Positions 1 through 11,228 of a stretch of 64,000 bases of DNA are shown here, piece after piece. The stretch's first letter is position 1. Each line of letters begins with the position of its first letter. The notes below the pieces were generated by a model. It saw nothing but the letters and a program-made list of their open reading frames with translations, was not told where the DNA came from and ran no database searches. The DNA comes from Gamsiella multidivaricata (Eukaryota; Mortierellomycota; Mortierellomycetes; Mortierellales; Mortierellaceae): NCBI RefSeq assembly GCF_025024155.1, contig NW_026251714.1:248001-312000 (forward strand), written 5' to 3'. The position numbers and the translations under genes were made by a program.

Positions 1-3000
1 CGGACCGGAGCAAAAGATGATCGCGAAGCCTTGTTCTCCTGTGGGTCAAATACTGCGAGCGCAAAGCAGTACTCCAGGAGGGATCTATGGATGAACCGGT
101 ACTGGTTACCACTCCGGCTCAAAGGACATGCTTCGCGCAGGAGCTGTGCCTCATCACCTCGGCTGAAGAAATCCGCCTTCCATGACCCTTCGTCTCTGGC
201 GCGCGAGTACTCCACCACAGGATGGCCTGCCTGCTTCTCGTAAATGGCTGATGCCAGTCTCTTCAGAAAGCTAATGCCGTTCAGCGTAAAGCCCTCATCC
301 ACCAGGGTGTCAAACGCCGCCTTCGCTTGTGGGCTCAGATCATTGCCTCCCACCCGTTTCTTGCCACGCTCCAGCCATTGCTCCACGAAATGGTCATACA
401 GCGCTACACGTGTGATCCTGGTTCTGGAGAGATCCTGCATCTGTCCTGCATCCACCACTCGCGGCAGTACCTCCAACGACAGTGTCAGAAGAAACGGGTT
501 CTTCACCAGCTCCTGCAGGTTGGGGACCTGCTTAAGTGCCTCCAGGTACTGCTTGGTCCTCCACAGCGGCCTGTTCTGGTGTACATACTGCCTGATGTAG
601 TCTTCGATCTGCTCTGGAGAGAATGGGACAATGACTGCCTCTTGGAAGAGGTTGAGTATGGCCTTGTGGTTCTGGTCCATCGGCTGGAAGCGGTCTCTGT
701 CGTTCTGACCAAGATACTCGCTACGGCAGCTGATCAGCATCTTGGCGCGCCACTCCCCTGGCTCATTCAGCTGGTTGCTTGCATACAGGTTGTGTGTCTG
801 CTGGCTTTCATCGTATCCATCGCAGATCAGGATCAACTCACGGTGCTGCTTGATCTCTCGGATCTGGGGCTCTGTAAAGTCGTTCCTGCGCAAGTGCTTG
901 GCGATCATGTCCTGGTGCGGCTTGTCGATTGCAGGCAGGTTGATGTGGAGTGGAATTGGGCCTTTCTCTTTCTCGTAGCTGTCCCACAAGTCGCACTCGA
1001 GTGTCCTGTTGAAGGTCGACTTGCCCGCACCAGAATCACCCAGTAGCAGGAGCACCTTGCGATCACTGTTCAGGAACTCGTGCACTTTCTCCGTCAGTGG
1101 GAACAGTGCATCGTTGGACGCTTGTAAGCTGGCCTTGGCTTGAGGAGGGATGTAGACGGCCTTGCCGCGCTCTGCTAGCCGCCGCTCCTTCAGCCTTCGC
1201 AGGTCATCTTCGACATCTGGGATATCCTGGACACGGTCGAGTAGCGACGAAGACGCCAACTGTGGCAAGCCGACCTTCAGTGGATATGGACTTGGAGGTG
1301 CAATGATGCAAGCGCGATACAGCGCTTGTTTCTCTGGATCGCCGTCCTTTTCCAGACCTAGTAGCAGGATATGGGCGTGTTTCTTTACTGTGCTGCCTTG
1401 TATGTCGGCGTTGTTGTTCATATCAGCTAGCTGGATGAGGATCGTGAGGATCCATTGCTTGACGCTAGCTTGCTGACCCCAGTCCAGATCGTTTACATAC
1501 AACTCTCCTAGTAGATCGACAGCACTTTGACGGGTGCTAACTTCCCAGAGCGGACCGGCGGCGATCTCTCCAAGCCGCTGGCATACACCCCATTCGAACA
1601 ACGGATCGCGCCGGCATGGTGCCCCACAGACCAGGTCCTTGAAGTCTGCAAGTCGGCCGTCTCGAATCAAGGCATCTGTGCAGCGCAATGCCGGGTACCA
1701 TGCACGCTTCCGACTGAAGCTGAGGCCTTCCTTGAAACTATCCACAAGTCCCTGTCCGCCCTCGATCAGCGAGCTCACGCCCTCGTATTCGAGCATGAAA
1801 ACCTCGTACACCTCTCCCAGTCCTTCTTGCAGCTGGCCCAGTTCGCCGATAAAGCGACCCACATCTAGACCCTTGACCGCACTCACCAATCCTCCGATGC
1901 CACTCACCACCACTCTTGTGCGCCGTATCACTGCTTGTAGGGACGTCTCATCATCCGGGACATACTGTAGGGCCTGGTAGGCATAGGCAGCCTGGTACAC
2001 CAAGTAGGAATCAGAGCTGTTCTTCATCTCTTCCAGATAGGCTGACAGTGGCGCATGCAGCTGCTCGCGGCTCAATCCCTTGACATCACTGTCTGCCATC
2101 GCATCCAGCACGCGGGAGACTGCCATGGCCAGCTGACAACGATGCTTGGTCGATTGATGGTGGGTGTTCTGCAACCGCGCGCTAAGGACCTCCAAGATCT
2201 TGACCAGATCGTCAACAAGGAGGTAGCCTGGGGAAGCGCTCTGTATCAGCTGAGCCAGACCTTCGAGCAGATTGAAGTCTAGCAGGGCTGATTGTGCAAT
2301 TCCATCGATGAAGTTGCTGAGCAGCTTGCGATATTGCTCTTTGTCGAGCACAGGCGCTAGGCACACCACTTCAGCGACCGTGGCGGCATCCTTGAGGTCG
2401 TCGTCAATGAATGCCGCGAGCACTCTTGTCACCAGCGAATGTAGCCGATCTTTTTCGTCCGCATCCCTAGCTTTGGCTTGTATCCAGTCGCGCTGAACTT
2501 TGCCAAGCGACTCATCGGACTCTGCGGCATATGTCGATGACGACGATGCTGAGGCCTTGGACAGCAATCCGAGGCAGTAGGCGAGCTGAGGAGTGGTGGT
2601 GATGCGCCCATCCGGTCCCGGTAGATCATGTTTGGCTGCAGGTCTTGTCACGTTCTCAGGAAAGATTGCTGGAGAGACATGAGCGACATCGCTGCGGCTC
2701 GGCCTGCCCTTTGCGTCTATATAGGATCGTTCGGGCGCGGCTGCTGATGTACCGCGGAGGTTGAGTGCACGGCAGATAGAGGTGAAGATCCCAACGGGTC
2801 GAGAGCGGACAGGGTTCCCGTCCGGGTCCAGGACATACCGCCACTTCTCCGCCTGTCTGAAGCTGGCCTGTGCCTTGTCGAGATGGCCCAAGCTGTCTAG
2901 CAGCTTGCCTCTGTCAGAATAAGCAGTGCAGATTCCATTGCACAGGGCCTGATCCTCGGCGCTCATAGGAGGGATGAGAGCCCTTCTGTCTCATCTCTTC

Positions 3001-3155
3001 ATCCGAGATAACGCAGCCTCCGCATTGGCGCACAAGGCCAAAATGAAATCGGGATCGTCTGCTTTTCGTGCATTTTCCAATTGAGTGTTGGCGAGGTTCA
3101 AGGCCATTTGCGGGGAAAGAGCGCTTCGTGAGGACGAAAACGTACTGCAGAACAT
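1..3155 (-). pseudogene. NLR copy 1: TPR/ARM-NACHT receptor, 5' part, one premature stop, cut by window edge
   Basis: This is the first 1051 codons of a gene homologous to the two intact 1885-aa NLR genes in this window; the WD40 half lies outside the left edge. The start ATG at 3155-3153 was chosen because it aligns with the ATG of the other three copies (MFCSTFSSSRSAL). The N-terminal helical TPR-like segment, the ARM-like region, the Walker A motif GDSGAGKS (near 1018-1040) and the NACHT core are all visible. I walked the frame codon by codon to position 1. It contains one stop, a TGA at 2993-2991 (codon 55, ACA or GCA in the paralogues), and no indel shifts the frame. The next in-frame ATG (2966-2964, equivalent to Met64 of copy 3) could restart translation and give a receptor lacking about 63 residues. 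The gene is oriented opposite to copies 2-4. It may be a recent pseudogene or an N-terminally shortened active gene. Confidence 0.8.
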
Positions 3156-4970
3156 ATCGGTCTGAAGTCTTCTATCGTTGTGTATCAAGCAGAAGCGAGA
3201 TGAGGACTCTGTCATCAATCAGTTGGAGTGTGAGAATAGCTAGTATACGCACTTACACTTGACGCAATTGAACGCAAGAGGCTGCAGCACCTGGGGGACC
3301 TGTGGAAACAGCAAACGCTTTACCTATTCAGGTTTGCTTCTTCTGCTCAAAATCGGTGCTCCTGTCCTCCCGTCCAAATTCGCTACCCTTCGTTTCTCCG
3401 AGTAGAGACGGCTCTGGCCAACCAAGGTGGACTGTTAACCGCTGCACATGTTGCATATCTCGTTGCCCACATACAAAAGAAACGAGATGGTCTCCTACCT
3501 TGATATGGATACTCCTGATTCTTCGTTTCTCCGGACAGTTGTGCAATGGTCCGGGTTCGTTCTCCCTTGTGTCTCCTAGCAGTAGTACTTATCGTCACAC
3601 ACTATGGGTTGATATTCGCTTCACATGCATCGCTATTCCCCCAGCTTCATAGACACTGGTCCTACCACAGTCTGGCCCCTGCGTTCTTAGTCCACCTATA
3701 TGATCACAGGCAGGGTCGGCTTTTGCTGCCAACCGGACTGCACTATCACTAATGAGTCGTTGTCGACCAGTGCCTTTTGGAGTATAAAAGAATTAGGAAG
3801 AAAGGAAGGAGGCGACGGGGAAGTTGATAGACGGGTCAGACAGGTCCTGGTGGGTTGAGTAAAAGATGTAGCTGTGTAGCTGGGAAGAAGGCAAGATGAA
3901 AGAAAGAACAAGGCGAGTATGAAGACGCAGAAGCTGAACAACTCGTCGTTATTTTATTAGCTAAATATACCCATGCTTCGCAGCCACTTCGTCCCCTGGC
4001 CCTCATGCATGGCACAATGGGTCATCCCGCCAGATGCGAGGGAGCGAGGGACAGCAAAAAATTGATCTTTCGACCTGTTGTGTAACCTAGTCTGGAGGTT
4101 GTGTGAATCGCCACGGTATTGGACCAATCCTTATTCCATTCCTATTCCTTCTCCACTCCAGAAAACCGTTCCAGTATACAGCTTTAGCGCCTCCAAAGTA
4201 TTACTTCGCCATACAGTACGCCAAGAAAGCCAGCTGTCATGGAAATACAATGCTTACATAGTGCAAGGGTAAAGATGGAGGCGAAGGTCGAGATTGTGGA
4301 GAGTCTGGACCTAGACAGTGCTACATAACGCTGTCATTAGCCTAATCGGCCAGACCTTTGGGGAAGTCCAAGGCACTACCAGGACAGGACATAGCTGTGC
4401 ATCCTCTGTCTCTAATAGTGCGCTATGCTTTCAAACACACAAGTAAATGCTCATACTTATGAGGCCATGGATCGATATTCGTTCCCCTGCTGCTGATATC
4501 CTTGTCAAGGATGCAACTCTTGTTGAGCCATCCGACTGACAGTGGCAGCAGAGTCTTTCCACCTGTGCCTTCTCAAGGCTTCCTGAGCCGTCTTCCGTCC
4601 GTGGAGTGATGTCTTTTGAGTCTTTGAGCTGTGCTCTTGTCCCTGTTCCTGTGCATCTAAACAATCCCTCAAGTCATTCCTCGTCCTTCCCTCGTCCTTC
4701 TCTTGCGGAACCCCTGGTGGAGATCTTGCCACCGGTTGTACACCGCTGATCCATCGCTCAAGTCATGGTTACTCATTGCCGGTCCAACTGTCCCCCTGCG
4801 CGCCCAAACATAGTGGTCCGTTTGGCCTGTAACTATCCAGTTTCCAGACATACCTTCTGAAAGGCGTTATCAGACCATTATGGCTGCGGGCTGTGTCAAA
4901 ATCGATTGCTTTGTTGATGATGCGCACTGCTACTGTTGCCGCTGTTGCTGTCTCTGCTATACAAGCTGGA
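3156..4970 (-). repeat. Duplicated 5' flank of NLR copy 1
   Basis: Read on the minus strand, this stretch matches the upstream regions of NLR copies 2, 3 and 4. It holds the TATA-like TATATTTAG (plus-strand 3962-3969), the leader, a conserved GTAGGA/GTGAGA donor-like site and a CAG just before the start codon. Homology continues outward to about 4970, where it matches 29815-29900 between copies 2 and 3 before diverging. It is non-coding as far as I can see. Short ORFs in it recur among copies only because the DNA is duplicated. Confidence 0.75.
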
Positions 4971-5268
4971 GTCCTTGGTATAGCTGTGTTCTCCTAACAG
5001 GCACCGTCGCCAGCCAATCAATCGCGTCCGCGGCAAGTGTGATCTAACGCACGCACCACCTTCAACATTGCTGTGCAACTACCAATCGCTCTAATCATTT
5101 GCTTCATGATGGAGTATTCAAAAATAATGATTTTGCATGCCGTTCTAAATGCCATAGCGACCTTAATCGATTCACCACTGCTTGTAGAAACAAGTTCATT
5201 AATAGGAACATAATCTTTGTTTTATTATTTTATTATTGCTGTGGATGCTTCATGGGAGTGATGAGCCT

Positions 5269-8200
5269 CTAATTGCTAGAGAAGGCACCGACAGCCAAAC
5301 ACAGGTTCCGCTTCGTGAACTGCACCTTGTAGATCGGTGTGCGCTTGGTGGGGAATGTCGCCAGGTGGTCCTCCGATTCCATTGGTGCGACCACTGTATT
5401 CTTCTTATTCAGCCTATCGAGCGCAGAGGAATGGCTCTGCGAAACCGTAGGAGAGGAGACAACGGCCCCGCTAGACGCGCCATTCATGCCCTGTCCATCC
5501 CGGCCATCCTGCAAGATACGGTGCGAAGATCCTTGGCCAGGCGACGCTTCCTTCTTTACATCCCATGCTCTGACAGTGCAGTCAGCACTTCCAGAAACTA
5601 AGATGCTGCCATCCTGACTGAAGTCCAATGAATAGATAACGCCCTGATGACCGGTCATCTTTTTCATGCGTTTGCCCGAGCCAAGGTCCCACAGCTGAAT
5701 TGAGCGATCATCTCCTGCTGAAGCCATCATACGACCATCTGGGGACATTGCAATTGCCTGAACAGCGCCAGCGTGACCAGTGAATACACGTACACATGTT
5801 CCTCTCTGAATATCCCAAAGTCTGGCAGTCTTATCGCTTGATCCTGTTACGACGTACTTTGAGTTTGGATGGAATTTGACAGTCTATAAGGTCGTGCATA
5901 GCAAACGATCTCGTTAACTCGATGAACCTTGGCACGCAGCTATATATTATCGCCGATATACGACAGTCGTTGAATAGTGTCCGTCTGCGATACATACATC
6001 AACATCCGACAAGTGTCCAGCAAAGATTCGCAGGGGGTAGATATGATCGCAGCTCCAGAGCCTTGCTGTTCGGTCGTGTGAAGCCGTGGCAAAATAGAAG
6101 CCTTGAGGTCCGAAATCAACGTCCCAGACCGGGTAGTTGTGTCCCTTATAGCAGACCAGATTCGTCAGAGTGTTGGTGCTCCACAGACGAGCTATGATTG
6201 AGAAGAATGTCGATAAGTCGTGAAGAACCAATTCAATGTTTTTAAGTATTCTTGCTCAAATATTCGACAGTCCAGTGATGTCACATACCCGTCTTATCCT
6301 CTGAGCAAGTGATAAGGTATTTGTTGTCTGGGCTAAAGCTGGCTCCAAAGACTGGTCCTGCATGTCCGATAAGTTTTTTGGATTCAGACCCATTCTTTTC
6401 TCGCACTCTGTTCAGATCATTAACTGTTTCGTATGGGATGAAGAGGGAGGGCGTGTGTGTGTGTGTGTGTGAGTGAAAGAAAGAAAAAGTTAGATTGCTG
6501 TAAATGCACCCATAAGCATGAGAAGAAATATTTGAAGGCTCGACACGCATCCCGCAAGAGATACATACAGTCATTGATGTGCGCTGGATTGAAATTACTC
6601 CTGAATCCTCGCAGTTTTTCGCCATTCAAACTCCAGAGCCTGACGTAAGATTCTGAGAACCCTGCTGCCATTAGTGTCGCATCCTCCGAAACCGCTACAC
6701 AATTGATGTTCTCATGTGCATTGTGAAATGTATAAGCGCATATTGAGGGCAGGCTGGATGGACCCAATGCAACACGCTTTCGAGAGTCCCGAAGCGCTTC
6801 AATTTCTGCCTGGATATCGCTGCCCTTGCTTCATGATCCAATTCCAAATGAATAACGGCAAGGTTTGATTAATGAATAGGGGCGATGGGCTGGGTGCGAA
6901 AACAGCAGTGATAGCGATGGAGCCTTACAATGGTGGTAATGGTACATCGTCCCGCGATGGAGAGTCAACTCCCGCCTCTGTTTTCACTTTCTTGTATTCC
7001 TCCATTAGTGATGCTGGAGTATCGCCGTTCATAGTCTATCAATCACAAGTAGTGATCCTTGTTAGGCTCTTTTTGAGAAGTAATTTGGTCTCCATAGTTC
7101 CATGGTGTGGTTATTACCGCATCACCTCCCGCTTGCTGTGCTTCCTCTTCCTTCAAAGTTTGTTCGACCTGTTCCCGAAAGACGGCATCCGGAGGCATTT
7201 GTCCCAAAGTAACACTTTGCTGGTTAAATGCTGATAGTTGGTGTGTTCCATGTCCTGCAAGACCAATGACTTCGTCCTCGTTTGCGTTTGCGGCTCCGAC
7301 TATAATTATCCATTGAATTGCCAAACACCGATAAACGCGTTAAAAACGTCGTTATTCTCTATTTGACCATGGCGCAATATAGGTACTCGCGCGTACGCTC
7401 ACCTTGGATATCCAGATGCTGATTCACGATCCTAAGCAGGACGATGAACTTGTTGTCTTCCAAAAATGCGATGAGGAGCCCAAACGAGACTGGCGCCATG
7501 CGGAGATGATATTTGTTGGTTCTGTAAATTTGTGCCAACTCGTTTTCCTGAACGTGCTGCGTATCCGTAATGGTCGCCAGTCGGGCAATGTCCTGCGAAT
7601 GCATCTCCAAGTGATCGGATCGAAAGGCCTCCATGAATGCCTTGGCTATATCATATTAACTAAACATTAGTGTTGAATCGTAGTCCAACATGCTTAGCAT
7701 GGATCCATGCATCTGAAGTCGTACCTTGATCCTTGAATCCTCTGCTAACAAGGTTCAAGTAGCTGTGCACGAATAATGGAAACAATATCGATATGAGCTC
7801 TGGCTATGGAATGGTCCGTGCAAAGAGTGAAGGCATATGGAGTACGTTAGCTTCATAAATAATTTTATACAGATTCCTGCTTCATTTGGAAGAAAACGTC
7901 TTCGAGTATTCTCCATACACACCTTGTACAAGTCCAGCGAGTTCTCGACCCATCTCCGCAGGGATGAGTAGGCCAATTCGTATGCATCAGGGCTGGCCAA
8001 TTCATCCTTGTCATGCTTCTTTGACGCAGCTGCATCCTTCTCCGCTGACGCGAATGAAGCCTCGAGTTCCTCGAGGGTCATTAAGTTCGCCTCGCGCTTG
8101 AGCGCTGTTTCTGCCTGCTTGTAGCCCTTTTGGTTGAGGTAGTTCAGCACGATCCTGTCCACTTCCTGTTGGGTCTGCGGCGTCTGTGATGGCGTTTGTT

Positions 8201-8303
8201 GCTGCTGCTGTGGTTGAGTAGCCGTAGCCGTCATCTGCGATGGGGGTCTGGCAGAGACCCCGGCTCCAGCGTTGGCTGTGCCATCGGCGGCAGGATCTGA
8301 CAT
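5269..8303 (-). CDS. TAF5: TAF5, WD40 subunit of TFIID (and probably SAGA)
   Basis: This is a TBP-associated factor with a LisH motif (residues about 49-75), the TAF5 N-terminal helical domain (about 108-235) and a C-terminal WD40 propeller (about 355-728). Family landmarks include [17 protein letters not shown] and [20 protein letters not shown] near the C-terminus. I propose nine exons on the minus strand: 8303-7923, 7803-7725, 7645-7403, 7299-7118, 7035-6929, 6819-6569, 6423-6289, 6191-5998 and 5883-5269. All junctions are GT-AG and keep phase, giving 728 aa. The intron at 7117-7036 has a clear CCTAAC branch site. In known systems TAF5 dimerises and scaffolds histone-fold TAFs in TFIID and SAGA in the nucleus. 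The start ATG is followed by a Q/T-rich low-complexity head of about 45 residues. The identification is secure; individual exon edges could be off by a few bases. Confidence 0.95.
6453..6471. repeat. (GT)n microsatellite in a TAF5 intron
   Basis: About nine uninterrupted GT dinucleotides lie in the proposed intron 6568-6424 of TAF5. Confidence 0.9.
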
Positions 8304-8637
8304 GGTACGAAGCGTGTGTTGGTTTCTGTCGCGTGTAGGGATCGAGCTGGGCCAAGGCAGACCAACTTGTTTTCTCGAACAAAAACCACGCTTAGCGACT
8401 GGCGCGCCAATCACATGACTATGTGACTATGAAGCCAAGTGTGCACCGCCCGGTACTGCGGCTGTCCTTATTCAAGTCATCTTTCGCTCGAATCGTACTT
8501 TCGACGTTTCCCATTGACCCTCAGTCTCAGTGTCAGCATCATTATAACTGCTAATACGATCAGTATCGAGTTTTGAGCGGATTTTTTTTTCTTTCTTTTG
8601 GTAGCACCACTTGCTTTTCACGCCACCGCCGTGGGAT
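8304..8637. promoter_or_regulatory. Intergenic region between divergent TAF5 and the unrecognised 8638 gene
   Basis: This 334-bp gap separates two divergent start codons and so probably contains both promoters. It has no TATA box that I trust. A T-rich run sits at 8582-8597 just upstream of the plus-strand ATG. Confidence 0.4.
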
Positions 8638-9377
8638 GGAATCGAAAAGGACCTACGTGAACGATGCCGCTAAAGAGTCCTCGTCTAGCGAAGGTGTCAA
8701 ACCTACCGATCCAGAAGAGAGCACCGCTTTGACCTCAATTGACTGTACGAACGAAAATACCAAGGAGCATGGATCCATGGATGTGGATAACAATCAGGCA
8801 TTGGACCGGGACGGCTTGGTGGCTGTAGGTGCTAACAAGGAATATCCTCAACAAGCAGCTCTGCATGCATCTTCAGAAGTTAGTTCTATAAAAGGTCGAT
8901 TGGACGAAGCGATCTTAAAGAAGGCTGGGAGCGAAGATATCACTAAGCGTTCCGCAATTTCCATGGCAACAACGCTGTAATCGGAAAGGCAATCAAGAGC
9001 CTGAAAACATGCCTGGACAGGACCAGAATCAGAAGCAAGATAAACACGAGCAGGCTACTAACTCGTCCATCTCGAATTCTGCACCATTGTTCGACTTATT
9101 TCCAGCCTCCACGAGTGCTCAATATCAATCTCGGACAGCGAAATCTGGCGTAGCGCAAAATACAGCGTCCTCGTCTGAGCAGGAACATGACCAAGCGCTA
9201 GAGGGCTACTCCGGTGTAATAGATCGGTACCAAGAGCAACAACTACAAAAAAATCAGACACAACTTGCAATAACACCAGCTGCATTGCCCATTGGTTTAC
9301 AATCCAATCAACATCCTTCCACGGAAGTGACACATGCTACGAACTCGACATCCGCTTTCCAGGGCAATCTTAGCTAA
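8638..9377 (+). CDS. Unrecognised gene, 5' part (two open segments, gene model uncertain)
   Basis: An ATG at 8638 opens a 114-codon S/E/D/N-rich frame ending at 8980. A second open segment, 9009-9377, is in another frame and is Q/S/N-rich. A 48-nt GT-AG gap (gtaatc to ctggacag, about 8978-9025) could join them, but it is very short for an intron. A +1 frame after 9370 continues as a better-looking segment containing DIKLVAHSLQSIIE and VDGCVFPDI, ending at a TGA near 9504. Further open pieces follow, with a plausible intron GTAAGT...AACAG near 9594-9650, and continue into the inverted-repeat arm (to about 10630). I recognise no domain. This is either a multi-exon gene that I cannot resolve or a decaying one. 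Confidence 0.35.
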
Positions 9378-9914
9378 AGGAAAAGAAGACATATGGTGGC
9401 AGCGCACGAATCAAGATATCAAGTTGGTGGCGCACTCGCTCCAGTCTATCATAGAATCTCCTATAGTCGATGGATGTGTCTTTCCAGATATACGGCTACA
9501 GAGTTGAGTACTAGTCCTTATAGTTTGTTAAGTGGTCATGGCGAAAGCTGGGTTGATAGAAAACCGACGCCTGGCGAACATTGCTGGTATCGAGTCGTAA
9601 GTCGTTAAGCTTAAGAGGTGTGCGTGGAAAGATGACTTTTCTTCCAACAGAGTCGCCTCTCGCGCCTCGGACCTCGATAGCTCTCGGAACACACCTTCGA
9701 ACAATGAGGGGCGTGCCACTACAAAGCCTACGGCCGGGACCCATGATGCGGCAATATCGTTACGGTATTGCGAACAAGTAAAACGTACCACGAAAATACA
9801 GTGGGGATGGGAACAGGAGGATCCTCATGGAGGGGCAAAGGACCTTCTTATACCTGCGCAGTTTCTGTACAATAGCTACAGTTCCAAGTATATAAAGTCA
9901 GCGGATTTGGTCCA

Positions 9915-10985
9915 TAACATCTACTGCTTCACTTCTACTGCAAGACCCGTCCTAGCAACGGTGATCCATGTCCTGACTCTCTTTCTGGCTGCCACTGCAG
10001 TCGTTGCAAACAGAGAATCCACTGAATCAACGCGCAGAACACTCGACTGCCAAAGTCGTGTTGGCACTCTTGTTAGCGGGGACAGGGTGAGTACCGAGAA
10101 CATCAACAACAACTCTCAGCACAAGCAGACTATCCACTTTCACGGCAACAGATATATACCGATCACTAAAACCTACAAAGAGATGACACCTGACGAATTT
10201 TTTGGTTGTGGAGACGCATCGAAGTGAGTGGATAGTAGCGGGTTACTCATGGGTGACAATGCGACGTTGATCCGCAACGTGAACGATAGCTCGCACGCAA
10301 GCAAGACGTACATACAGTTTGCATGGAAACCAGGATATTCGAATCTACAAGTATAAGTACAACTACAACTACAGCTACAACTACAACGATGGTGTCAAGG
10401 TGCAGGTTACTTGTCGACTGTCGGACGACACGAAAGGAATCGTGGATCAACTCGATCAATCGAGCAAGCGGACGGTATCTGAGATCGATGCTTTGGCTAC
10501 GACCGCACACTCTTGCAGTTCGTGGACAGAGCAGACGAGAACGTCGAGAGAACTGAGGAGATTGGAAGAAGGAACCTGGTCAATATCCAGATCACGATAT
10601 AGGACAGTAGAAGACAGTGGACAATAGTGGACAACAATGGACAGGCTATCGACAACGGAATCCTCACCGTGAAGAAGAGCGCTCCTTCTAATGTCCATCT
10701 CAGCAGGAATCAGCATGACAGGAATGATATTGATCGCAAGCGCAGCACCGGCACGAACATCAAGCACCGGCACGAACATCAAGCACAGCAGGAGTGCTCC
10801 ATGTATCAGGCCCACAAGAGCCTCGAGGGCGCGAATCAGATCAAAGAGTTCTTTACAGCGCAGTGCAAATGAGCCAAGTCACATGTGAAATTCCTCGGGA
10901 AATATGGCTCGCTTTTTTGCCCGCGAAAAGCGGGATCGAATCGACAGTCGAACCGAGGCAGAAAATACCCCTGTGGATGAGAGTA
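9915..10985 (+). repeat. Inverted-repeat arm, left (degenerate coding family)
   Basis: Read on the plus strand, this matches the reverse complement of 46386-47200, with substitutions and small indels. Shared blocks include cactgcagtcgttgcaaaca versus cactgcagttgttgcaaaca, and a block around gtgaagaagagcgctcct. Another block ends in ttttgcccgcraaaagcg. Open frames inside include a hydrophobic stretch (VLATVIHVLTLFLAATAVVA) and TKTYKEMTPDEFFGCGD. Two intron-like interruptions follow, GTGAGT...GATAG at about 10225-10288 and GTATAAGT...GTGCAG at about 10351-10404, after which the frame runs on to 10627. The left arm carries about 300 bp (10215-10520) missing from the right arm. I do not recognise the encoded family. 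Confidence 0.6.
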
Positions 10986-11228
10986 GCTGGCACATAAAAG
11001 TCTAGAGGACATTAGGGTTCCGGAGGTCCGAGATCGTGTCGCCCACTAATCCACACGGGCACTCCGACCCATTTTTTTTTTTCCCTTTTATGAGCTTCGG
11101 AGGAAAAGGAACAGAAGGTTCCTTCGGCCTTAAAAACCACAGTAGTTGTTGGCAGTTTTCTTCTTCTTTTCTCTTCTTCTTCTTGTTCATCCACCCACAC
11201 CCTTCGCATCCCTCCACACTCATCAACA

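Noticed and set aside
3302..3652. Small Cys-containing frame recurring upstream of every NLR copy on the opposite strand
   Set aside because: The recurrence follows from duplication of the flank. Start and stop positions differ between copies and parts are truncated, so there is no sign of selection for a protein.
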